From Sphingomonas sp. IC081 (lineage in GTDB: Bacteria; Pseudomonadota; Alphaproteobacteria; Sphingomonadales; Sphingomonadaceae), in NCBI RefSeq assembly GCF_006874585.1, contig NZ_CP029761.1, forward strand, positions 3,297,001 through 3,361,000: 64,000 nt of DNA, in the 5' to 3' direction. The notes beneath the pieces are model-generated. The model worked only from the letters and a program-made list of their open reading frames with translations. It was not told the DNA's origin and did no database searches. The first letter of the stretch is position 1. Each line of letters begins with the position of its first letter. The position numbers and the translations under genes were made by a program. Positions 51,310-58,574 of the stretch are shown piece after piece.

Positions 51310-52032
51310 ATGGCGCGTGTTGCGATCGTTACCGGCGGAACCAGGGGTATCGGCGAGGCAATTTCCCTCGCCCTCAAGGAACGTGGACATACCGTAGTTG
51401 CAAATTACGCCGGCAATGAAGAGAAGGCCAAGGCCTTCACCGAACGCACTGGCATCCCCGCCTACAAGTGGGACGTAGGCGATCACGAAGCCGTTCTCGC
51501 GGGCGTAGCCGAAGTGACGGAAACGCACGGCCCGGTCGATATCGTCATCAACAACGCCGGCATCACCCGCGACGGCGTGCTGCACCGCATGACGTTCGAC
51601 GACTGGAACGACGTCATGCGGATCAACCTGGGCGGCTGCTTCAACATGGCCAAGGCCACGTTCCCCGGCATGCGCGAGCGCGGCTGGGGCCGCATCGTCA
51701 ACATCGGCTCGATCAACGGCCAGGCCGGCCAGTACGGCCAGGTCAACTATGCCGCGGCCAAGTCCGGCATCCACGGCTTCACCAAGGCTCTGGCCCAGGA
51801 AGGCGCCAAGTACGGCGTCACCGTGAACGCCATCGCGCCCGGCTACATCGATACCGACATGGTCGCCGCGGTGCCGGCACCGGTGCTGGAGAAGATCGTC
51901 GCCAAGATCCCGGTCGGCCGCCTCGGCACCGCTTACGAGATCGCCCGCGGCTGCGCCTTCCTCTGCTCCGAGAACGCCGCCTTCGTCACCGGATCGACGC
52001 TGTCGATCAACGGTGGGCAGCACATGTACTGA
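51310..52032 (+). CDS. phaB: Acetoacetyl-CoA reductase (SDR)
   Basis: A 240-residue NADPH-dependent SDR producing 3-hydroxybutyryl-CoA, the precursor for polyhydroxybutyrate. TGGTRGIG (residues 8-15) is the cofactor motif, NNAGITRD is present, and the catalytic NYAAAKSGIHGFTKALA has Tyr and Lys intact. GQAGQYGQVNYAAAKSG and the C-terminal STLSINGGQHMY are typical of PhaB. The ATG was taken with AAAGG six bases before it. No phaC or phaA is near, so the link to PHB is by family resemblance; FabG-like activity is possible. Confidence 0.9.
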   Translation: MARVAIVTGGTRGIGEAISLALKERGHTVVANYAGNEEKAKAFTERTGIPAYKWDVGDHEAVLAGVAEVTETHGPVDIVINNAGITRDGVLHRMTFDDWNDVMRINLGGCFNMAKATFPGMRERGWGRIVNIGSINGQAGQYGQVNYAAAKSGIHGFTKALAQEGAKYGVTVNAIAPGYIDTDMVAAVPAPVLEKIVAKIPVGRLGTAYEIARGCAFLCSENAAFVTGSTLSINGGQHMY

Positions 52033-52087
52033 GGAAGCCGGACCGGCGCGCCACCAGCGCGCGCCGGTCCGCTCCGGTCCATCCGGC

Positions 52088-52522
52088 TCAGGCGGCCGCG
52101 AAGGCCTGCCCGAGCCATGCGGCCAGTGCGGCCAGATCGTCGCCCTCGAGGGCCACCGCGTGGCCAAGGTCAGGTACCTTGGGCCAGCCGCAATCGACGA
52201 ACTCACGCCCCTGCCACTCGCGCGCGCCCTCGTAGCGAGGAATCACGTGGAAGTGGACGTGGGGGTCCACCATCATCAGCATCAGGTAATTGAGCCGGGC
52301 ATAATCGACAGCGCCGGCCAGCGCCGCCTCGATCGCGGCACTCACCCGCTTGAGCTCGGCATGCGCCTCGACCGGCAGATCGCCAAACGCGGTCGCCTCG
52401 GACCTGGCCGCCAGCACCAGCGAACCCAGCGTCGGCTGGGCCGGGCGGGCCAGCACCAGCCAATGCTCGAACTCGGCCACCAGGCTGGCCGGATAGCCGA
52501 ACTTCTCGATCGTCGCGTTCAT
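52088..52522 (-). CDS. HIT family protein
   Basis: A 144-residue histidine-triad protein. The HVHFHVIPRY motif (HxHxHxx) is the nucleotidyl transfer/hydrolysis centre. Family members hydrolyse AMP-lysine or dinucleoside polyphosphates. The start MNATIEKFG follows a stop-free upstream extension. It ends the minus-strand cluster whose first gene is the CDP-alcohol phosphatidyltransferase; the gap of 25 bases suggests co-transcription. The linkage could be chance. Confidence 0.88.
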   Translation of the reverse strand: MNATIEKFGYPASLVAEFEHWLVLARPAQPTLGSLVLAARSEATAFGDLPVEAHAELKRVSAAIEAALAGAVDYARLNYLMLMMVDPHVHFHVIPRYEGAREWQGREFVDCGWPKVPDLGHAVALEGDDLAALAAWLGQAFAAA

Positions 52523-52547
52523 GATTGCCGTCTCCGTGTCGGGCCGC

Positions 52548-53708
52548 TCAGGCGTCCGCAAGCCAGGAGGTGATCCTGCCGCCGCGCGCCCGCACAATCC
52601 ATGCCTGCACCAGCCGTACCGCGTGGATCAGGCAGGAAATCGCCGTCCACCAGGCCACCGCGACAAGGCCAAGGTCGGGGCGCGCGAAAACCATCGCCAC
52701 GAACAGGATCACCATGTTGGGATTGCGCCGCGCGGTGATCAGCCGGAACTGGCTGTCGAAGCGCTGCCAGACGTGGATGTGCATCGTCCCGTTCTGGCGC
52801 ATGAACACGCCCTCGATCAGGCGCTGGACAACATAACCGCCCTGAATCGCCCCCTGGACCCACCAGAAGGTGGCCGTGTCATAGGCCAGCCCCCAGGTCG
52901 CCAGGCCGGTCGCCCAAAACCACCACCAGAACGGAGGATGGACGAGGTCCATGCCGTGGTCGAACACGTTGCCCCAGGCCGAGGACGTGATCGTGCAGCG
53001 CGCCAGCTTGCCGTCGACAGTATCGAGCACCATGAACACGAGACCGAGCGCCATGCCCAGCCAGTAGTGGCCATAGGCAAACAGCACCGTGGCGACGACG
53101 CAGAACACGGCACCCACCGACGTCACCATGTTCGGCGTGATGTGCAGCTTCGCGCAAACCCGCGTCAGCACCAGCGCCCATTCCGGCCAGAGGTACTTGG
53201 TCAGCACGTCGGTCACGCCCTTATAGGCGCCGAAGTAGCTGGCCCGCTCGATCGGGCGCACGGTCTCGCGCGTCAGCGCCATCAGGAATGGCGTCTCGCG
53301 CTTGCGCAGTTGCTTGTTCTCGATCGTCGGACCGCTTTCGAACGCAACGACATCGAGCCCGGCCGAATCGCTGAGCTCCGACCCGGTGCGCATCGCCTGC
53401 ACGATTCGCGCGGCCTGCTCGCCATCGGCGGCATGGGCGAGCGCGGGAACGCCGCCCAGCGTCAGCACCATGCCGGGTTTGGCAGAAATGTGGCGGAACC
53501 ATGCCGGGTCCCAGGCGAAGGCCGCGTTCGACAGAACGGCAGGGCCATTGCCGAGACTGCCGGCAGCCGCATCCGCGGTGACAAAACCGTTCGCGCGGGC
53601 GATCCGCCCGACCCGTTCGGTCATGGTAAGTCCCCATAGTTTCACGGGGTTATCGCCGACCGTGACAATGACCGGCGCGATTTGGGAGGAAGAAGACGTG
53701 GAAACCAT
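52548..53708 (-). CDS. CDP-alcohol phosphatidyltransferase with degenerate N-terminal domain
   Basis: A 386-residue two-part membrane protein. The C-terminal half carries the complete family motif DG(x2)AR(x8)G(x3)D(x3)D, seen as DGKLAR...GNVFDHGMD, within about five TM segments. Such enzymes join a CDP-linked alcohol to a second alcohol, releasing CMP. The N-terminal 170 residues look like a worn nucleotidyltransferase fold: a region matching IPCT/DIPPS bifunctional enzymes without their P-loop-like LAAGxGxR motif. The junction KGVTDVLTKYLWPEW...ITPN also recalls those. Neighbours are a lipid kinase and two nucleotidyltransferases, pointing to phospholipid or sphingolipid head-group synthesis. 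Confidence 0.88.
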   Translation of the reverse strand: MVSTSSSSQIAPVIVTVGDNPVKLWGLTMTERVGRIARANGFVTADAAAGSLGNGPAVLSNAAFAWDPAWFRHISAKPGMVLTLGGVPALAHAADGEQAARIVQAMRTGSELSDSAGLDVVAFESGPTIENKQLRKRETPFLMALTRETVRPIERASYFGAYKGVTDVLTKYLWPEWALVLTRVCAKLHITPNMVTSVGAVFCVVATVLFAYGHYWLGMALGLVFMVLDTVDGKLARCTITSSAWGNVFDHGMDLVHPPFWWWFWATGLATWGLAYDTATFWWVQGAIQGGYVVQRLIEGVFMRQNGTMHIHVWQRFDSQFRLITARRNPNMVILFVAMVFARPDLGLVAVAWWTAISCLIHAVRLVQAWIVRARGGRITSWLADA

Positions 53709-54080
53709 GCCTCTGGCGTTAGTCTTTAAGCGGCGATTTGGGAATGCGCTAAGAGCCCGATTGGAAATTCGCGGAAAGCGAATTTCGCGGCGCCCGCCCA
53801 CTCCGCCACCCGGGCGCCCATCGGCAGTATCCTGTAGGCGGCCGGGTGAGGGAGTGGGCTGGCGCCGCTCTCAAAATGCCCTTTCGGGCATTTTCAAACA
53901 GATTCTAAAGTGCCCCGCGTTTCCGCCCCGGCTTTCGTGACCCGCCAGAGGCTTGCAGGAAATGCGCAACGAGTTGCTTCAATTTCAACCCCTCATAAAA
54001 CCGCCATGGAACTGTAACTTGAATGTGTCATGGAATGTTTCTTGGTGATTTCCGGGGCAGGCAGCACTACATAGGGCCCC
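53709..54080. other. Intergenic region with hairpin copy B and divergent promoters
   Basis: The 372 bases between the divergent CDP-alcohol phosphatidyltransferase and lipid kinase genes. They hold the long hairpin element at 53788-53867 and an A/T-richer stretch (about 53980-54060) directly above the kinase, likely its promoter. No open frame with protein features was seen. Confidence 0.55.
53788..53867. repeat. Long imperfect hairpin element, copy B
   Basis: Two 31-base arms (53788-53818 and 53837-53867), 27 of 31 complementary, with an 18-base loop containing AGTATCCTGTA. It shares the loop length, the GTATCCT loop motif and the arm core with copy A at 49449-49520. It sits in the divergent gap of the lipid module rather than at a gene end, which argues against a simple terminator. 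Confidence 0.75.
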
Positions 54081-55127
54081 GTGTACGGAACCATCTACGA
54101 ATTCGAGACGCTGCCGCAGGTCGGTGAGCAAGGCCCGCGCAGGATCGCACGCCCCGGACGACAGGCTCGTCGCGGGCGGTCGGTCCCGCTCGTGGGCATC
54201 ATCCGCAATCCCCGCAGCCACCGCAACAAGGGCCATGCGCCCGAGATGGCGGATTGCTCCAACATCCTGACCGAGACGCCGCGCACGCGCAGCGCCCTCT
54301 ACAGCGTGCTGGAAGGTTTTGCCCAGCGCGGCATCGACTACCTCGTGGTCGACGGCGGCGATGGCACCGTGCGCGACGTGCTGACGTGCGGCGCCGAGAT
54401 CTTCGGTGACCAGTGGCCCACGTTCATCGTCCTGCCCAAGGGCAAGACCAATGCGCTGGCGATCGACCTCGGCCTGCCCAATCACTGGTCGCTGGCCGAA
54501 GCCCTGGCCGCCGCCCACAAGGGCCATACGCTGTCCCGCCGGCCGCTGCGCATTTCCTCGCGCGATGGCAGCAACGGCTGCGTGCAGGGCTTCATCCTGG
54601 GCACCGGCGCCTTTGCGCTCGCCACCGAGGCCGGGCAGGAAGCGCACCGCCGCGGTGCCTTCAACAGCTTCGCGGTCGGCCTGACAGTGCTCTGGGGCAT
54701 CATCCAGACCCTGTTCGGCCGCACCGGCAATCCCTGGCGTTCGTGCACCCCGACCCGCCTGATCGACCACCACACCGGCAGCGACCTGCCTTACGACGGC
54801 CCGGGCGATCCGCATGAGCGGTTCATGACCGTGGCCACCACGTTCGAGCAGTTCCCGCTCGGCGCGCGGCCGTTCGGCCGCCACGTCGCCCCCGGCATGA
54901 AGATGGCGGTGATCGACTGGCCGGTGCGCTGGGTGGTGGCACTGCTGCCGCTGATCATGATGTTCGGCCTGGCCGGGCGTTTCCTCGAGAAGCGCGGCAC
55001 CCACCGCTTCGCCACCAGCGCGGTCGATCTCGACATCGGCGGCCCGTTCATCCTCGACGGCGAGGCTTTCCCCTCGGGCGACTACGTGCTTGAGGAAGGG
55101 CCGCAGATCACCTTCGTGGTGCCCTGA
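54081..55127 (+). CDS. Diacylglycerol kinase-family lipid kinase (possible ceramide kinase)
   Basis: A 348-residue protein. VDGGDGTVRDVL (around residues 92-103) is the DAGK catalytic GGDGT motif, LPKGKTNALAIDL replaces the usual PxGTxND segment, and ILDGEAF (around residue 331) is the C-terminal DGE. Members phosphorylate diacylglycerol, sphingosine or ceramide. The GKTN variant separates it from ordinary DgkB/YegS and fits the distinct bacterial ceramide kinase type described in Caulobacter (CpgB). The start is GTG. The gene ends in a strong terminator, so it is likely its own unit beside the other lipid genes. Confidence 0.85.
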   Translation: MYGTIYEFETLPQVGEQGPRRIARPGRQARRGRSVPLVGIIRNPRSHRNKGHAPEMADCSNILTETPRTRSALYSVLEGFAQRGIDYLVVDGGDGTVRDVLTCGAEIFGDQWPTFIVLPKGKTNALAIDLGLPNHWSLAEALAAAHKGHTLSRRPLRISSRDGSNGCVQGFILGTGAFALATEAGQEAHRRGAFNSFAVGLTVLWGIIQTLFGRTGNPWRSCTPTRLIDHHTGSDLPYDGPGDPHERFMTVATTFEQFPLGARPFGRHVAPGMKMAVIDWPVRWVVALLPLIMMFGLAGRFLEKRGTHRFATSAVDLDIGGPFILDGEAFPSGDYVLEEGPQITFVVP

Positions 55128-55154
55128 ACTCCACGCGAAAGATGTTTCACCCGC

Positions 55155-55187
55155 AACCGGCCCGCGCTTTCGGGCCGGTTTGTTTTT
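55155..55187 (+). terminator. Intrinsic terminator of the lipid kinase gene
   Basis: A perfect 10-bp stem AACCGGCCCG / CGGGCCGGTT with a six-base loop followed by TGTTTTT, 28 bases after the kinase stop. Confidence 0.92.
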
Positions 55188-55233
55188 CGCCCCCCGTTGA
55201 TTTCAGGGCCATCCTGCCCGAGAGCGTGAAGCC

Positions 55234-56148
55234 ATGAGCGAAGATCTCGAAGGACGCGTGCGCGGCGCGCTGGAACGGCAGGTCGTGCCCGAGGTCCGCG
55301 CCTTTGCCCGAAAGCTCGCCGAAGCGGCGCCGGGCACTGCCGCCGTACTGTTCTACGGCTCGAACCTGCGCACCGGCTCGCTCGAAGGCGTGCTGGACTT
55401 CTACGTGCTTGTCGATGGCCCGCAGGTCGAGAAGATCTGGCCCCGCGTCAGCTATCATGAGTGGGACCGCGAAGGTGTGACCCTGCGCGCCAAAGTGGCG
55501 ACGATGGCGCTGGAAACGTTCCGCGCCGCCGCTGCCGGCGAACTGGTCGACACCACGATCTGGGCTCGCTTCGTTCAGCCCAGCGCGCTGGCCTGGCAGC
55601 GCGGCCCCGCCGCCGCCGAAACCGTGGCAGACGCGGTGGCAGGCGCGGCCCGCACCGCCGCCCGCCTTGCCGTCGCGCTCGGTCCCGAGAAAGGCACGGC
55701 CGAAGATTACTGGCGCGCCCTGTTCCGGGCGACTTATGCCGCCGAATTCCGGGTCGAGAAGGCCGGCCGCGAGGATTCGATCCTCTCGGTCAATCAGGTC
55801 CATTTCGACGGTCTGCTGCCGCTCGCCCTCACCGCCGAGGACATCCGCTTCGAACGCCAGAGCGACGGCACGATCCGGCCCGACCTGCCCCGCCCCCGGC
55901 GCGAGGCGCTGCTGCGTTGGTGGGCACATCGCCGCCGCATGGGCAAACCCTACAATGTCATGCGCCTGCTCAAGGCCTCGACCACGTTCGACGGGGCCGC
56001 GCGCTATGCCGCGTGGAAGATCGAGCGCCATACCGGCGTGCCGGTGACGGTCACGCCCTGGCGCGAACGCCATCCGGTCCTCGCCGCCCCCGGCGTGCTC
56101 TGGCATGTCTGGCGGACAAAACGAGCCATGGAGCGCAAGTCCGCATGA
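55234..56148 (+). CDS. Tam41-like nucleotidyltransferase-fold protein (putative lipid cytidylyltransferase)
   Basis: A 304-residue soluble protein. FYGSNLRTG followed by GVLDFYVLVD (around residues 38-61) gives the G-S...D-x5-D pattern of polymerase-beta-type nucleotidyltransferases, and it closely resembles the FYGSG...LDF(x)(x)(x)D motif of mitochondrial Tam41, a CTP:phosphatidate cytidylyltransferase. The later LRAKVATMALETF and ARFVQPSALAW are compatible with the Tam41 helical part. The stop overlaps the next gene (ATGA). If the match is right, it would activate a phosphorylated lipid made by the adjacent kinase with CTP. Assignment is by motif only. Confidence 0.7.
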   Translation: MSEDLEGRVRGALERQVVPEVRAFARKLAEAAPGTAAVLFYGSNLRTGSLEGVLDFYVLVDGPQVEKIWPRVSYHEWDREGVTLRAKVATMALETFRAAAAGELVDTTIWARFVQPSALAWQRGPAAAETVADAVAGAARTAARLAVALGPEKGTAEDYWRALFRATYAAEFRVEKAGREDSILSVNQVHFDGLLPLALTAEDIRFERQSDGTIRPDLPRPRREALLRWWAHRRRMGKPYNVMRLLKASTTFDGAARYAAWKIERHTGVPVTVTPWRERHPVLAAPGVLWHVWRTKRAMERKSA

Positions 56149-56915
56149 TCTCTCCCGCCCCCGTCCTCCCGGCCGCGCTGATTCTCGCCGGATCGCGTCC
56201 CGGCGCTCCCGATCCGGTCGCTGCCGCCGAGGGTCTGAGCCACAAGGCGCTGGTCGGGATTGCCGGGAAACCCATGCTTGCCCATGTCGTCGCCGCCTTG
56301 CGCGATGCCGGGGCCGAGCGCATCGCCGTGGTCGCCAACGACCCGGCTGTCATCGCGCTGGCCGAAACCCTGGGCTGCGAAGTCCTGCCTGCCGCGGCGG
56401 GGCCAAGCGCGAGTGTCGCCGCCGGCTTTGCCGCGCTTGGGGCACCGATGCTGGTCACCACCTCGGACCACGCTCTGCTGCGCGGCGAATGGGTGCGCGA
56501 CTTCCTGCAAGACACCCCCGAAGATGCCGACGTCGCCGTGCTGCTGGCCGAACGCGGCCGCATCGAGGCGGCCATGCCCGGCTCGAAGCGCACTTACTTG
56601 CGCTTTGCCGATGGCCAGTGGTCGGGCTGCAACCTGTTCCTGCTGAAAACAGCGCAGGCCGCCAAGGCAATCGAGACCTGGAAGCTGGTCGAGGCCGACC
56701 GCAAGCGTCCCTGGCGGATTGCCGCCAGGCTGGGGATCGGCATCCTGCTCGGTTATGCGCTGGGCCGCCTGACACTGGCCGCCGCCCTTGCCCGGCTCGG
56801 TTCGAAGATCGGCGTCAAGGCCCGCCTCGTCGCCGCGCGCGACGGTCTGGCTGCGGTCGACGTCGACAAGCCTTCCGATCTTGTCGACGCCCGCGCCATC
56901 CTCGGCCGCAGGTAA
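56145..56915 (+). CDS. MobA-like NTP transferase
   Basis: A 256-residue nucleotidyltransferase with a GT-A-like fold. ALILAGSRPG at the start is the variant of the LAGG(x)GxR nucleotide loop. HKALVGIAGKPMLAHVVAAL is the substrate/metal region, and TTSDHALL supplies the acidic metal motif. Relatives (IspD, MobA, inositol-1-phosphate cytidylyltransferase) activate small phosphates with CTP or GTP. The C-terminal 80 residues contain a hydrophobic stretch (LGIGILLGYALGRLTLAAAL) that may bind the membrane. Coupled to the Tam41-like gene, it may supply the CDP-alcohol for the phosphatidyltransferase that lacks its own active nucleotidyltransferase half. Confidence 0.85.
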   Translation: MISPAPVLPAALILAGSRPGAPDPVAAAEGLSHKALVGIAGKPMLAHVVAALRDAGAERIAVVANDPAVIALAETLGCEVLPAAAGPSASVAAGFAALGAPMLVTTSDHALLRGEWVRDFLQDTPEDADVAVLLAERGRIEAAMPGSKRTYLRFADGQWSGCNLFLLKTAQAAKAIETWKLVEADRKRPWRIAARLGIGILLGYALGRLTLAAALARLGSKIGVKARLVAARDGLAAVDVDKPSDLVDARAILGRR

Positions 56916-56940
56916 AGGCGAACCCGCGGCAATCCATCCG

Positions 56941-57465
56941 TTACATGTAGCGCATCTGCACCCGGATCGATTTCACCTCGTCGCCCACCGCCACGCCGAC
57001 CTTGGTGTAGCTCGGCTTGCCAAGGTTGAAGATGCTGATCGAGGGGTTGTTCGACATCGCCCCGCCATCGGTGCTGATATCGGTCTTGCCATTGCCGTTG
57101 ACGTCATGACGCACGGCAACGCCGTAAGTGCCGCCGGACGGCAGCGGCAGGCAGAACGTCATCGTCCCGGCGCGCGCGGGCACCTCGATCCGCGAGATCC
57201 ACTTGCCCGACTGCAGCCACTCGGCCGAAGTCGCGCGGTAGCTCTGGACACGAACCGTCCCCTGCGAGGCCTTGATGCCGTCAACCGTGACGAGCATGGC
57301 CGGCCCGGCACCGGCCCGGCACTTGCTCATGTCGTTGCGAATCTCCTCGTGACCGCGCACGGCTGCCCCGGCCGAGACCGCCAGGCCCAGCACGCCCAGT
57401 ACCGCAGCGGCAACCGGGAGACGGCGCACCCAGCGGCGCGCGGGCAGCGAAGACTTCACGTTCAT
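56941..57465 (-). CDS. DUF2141 exported protein
   Basis: A 174-residue secreted protein. A signal peptide (VAAAVLGVLGLAVSAGAA) is followed by the DUF2141 pattern GTYGVAVRHDVNGNGKTDIS and GGAMSNNPSISIFNLGKPSY. The DVNGNGKTD segment looks like a calcium-binding loop. The function is not known. It is convergent with the nucleotidyltransferase gene across 25 bases and may belong with the lipid module, as similar pairs seem to occur in relatives. Start MNVKSS. Confidence 0.87.
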   Translation of the reverse strand: MNVKSSLPARRWVRRLPVAAAVLGVLGLAVSAGAAVRGHEEIRNDMSKCRAGAGPAMLVTVDGIKASQGTVRVQSYRATSAEWLQSGKWISRIEVPARAGTMTFCLPLPSGGTYGVAVRHDVNGNGKTDISTDGGAMSNNPSISIFNLGKPSYTKVGVAVGDEVKSIRVQMRYM

Positions 57466-57788
57466 AACTGGCCTCATCACACATCACGATGCGCCTGCGC
57501 CGGTTCCGGTCGCCATGCGACCGCCCGGACCTTGCGCCATTTCACGCCGCGAATTGGCGCCAAGGCCGTGAATGCACTCTGAATTGCCAATTCACAATCG
57601 GTGAAGCCGCAAGCCCGGCCGCCGCGATTCCCCTCGAGATTGCCCGGTAAAGCGCAATCTCGCCTTTCCCGCGCGGCCTTCCCGATCTATGGGGCCGCTC
57701 CATATCGCGTGTGGAAAACGGCCCGCCGCCTTCTTGTCGCCACTAGATGTGGTGTCTTATTCATTGTTGCCGAGGAGTTCCCGTTTCC
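57466..57788. other. Divergent intergenic region between DUF2141 gene and rpe
   Basis: A 323-base gap that must hold promoters for both genes. It contains a small interrupted palindrome, TGAATT-GCC-AATTCA, at 57580-57594, which would suit a repressor site. No convincing -35/-10 pair or open frame was seen. Confidence 0.5.
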
Positions 57789-58451
57789 ATGACCGTGCCG
57801 CTGATTTCGCCTTCGATCCTCTCCGCCGACTTTGCCCGCCTGGGCGAGGAAGTCCGCGCGATCGACGAGGCCGGTGCCGACTGGATCCATGTCGACGTGA
57901 TGGACGGCCACTTCGTGCCCAACATCACCATCGGCCCCGCCGTCGTGAAGGCGCTGCGCCCGCACTCGGCCAAGGTCTTCGACGTCCACCTGATGATCTC
58001 GCCGGTCGACAGCTATCTCGAAGCCTTCGCCGATGCCGGCGCGGACTACATCACCGTCCATCCCGAAGCCGGTCCGCACATCCATCGCACCGTGCAGACG
58101 ATCAAGAACCTCGGCAAGAAGGCCGGTGTCTCGCTCAACCCGGCCACGCCCGCCAAGATGCTGGACTACCTGATCGACGATATCGACCTCGTCCTGATCA
58201 TGAGCGTCAACCCCGGCTTCGGCGGCCAGAGCTTCATTTCCAGCCAGCTTCGCAAGATCGAGGCCGTGCGCAAGATGATCGACAAGTCGGGCCGCGACAT
58301 CCGCCTCGAAGTCGACGGCGGCGTCGATGCCAGGACCGCGCCGCTGTGCGTGGCCGCCGGTGCCGACGTGCTGGTCGCGGGTTCCGCCACCTTCCGCGGC
58401 GGCCCCGGCCAATATGCCGCCAATATCCGGACGCTCAAGGGACTGGACTGA
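57789..58451 (+). CDS. rpe: Ribulose-phosphate 3-epimerase
   Basis: A 220-residue TIM-barrel enzyme interconverting ribulose-5- and xylulose-5-phosphate. The N-terminal [31 protein letters not shown] and [13 protein letters not shown] with its metal-ligand His and Asp are diagnostic; EVDGGVD supplies the last ligand. The heparinase-like gene starts closely downstream, and purH follows that. Confidence 0.96.
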   Translation: MTVPLISPSILSADFARLGEEVRAIDEAGADWIHVDVMDGHFVPNITIGPAVVKALRPHSAKVFDVHLMISPVDSYLEAFADAGADYITVHPEAGPHIHRTVQTIKNLGKKAGVSLNPATPAKMLDYLIDDIDLVLIMSVNPGFGGQSFISSQLRKIEAVRKMIDKSGRDIRLEVDGGVDARTAPLCVAAGADVLVAGSATFRGGPGQYAANIRTLKGLD

Positions 58452-58574
58452 CCATTGGCCACACGCTCCCATCCGCGCGGCAAAACCGGACATCCGGGCG
58501 CGGAGGGGAGCAACCGGCTGGTCACAGGCGCGTTGTCGGGGAGCCCGGGATCGGCGGGAGGGGAGGAAAGTGCA

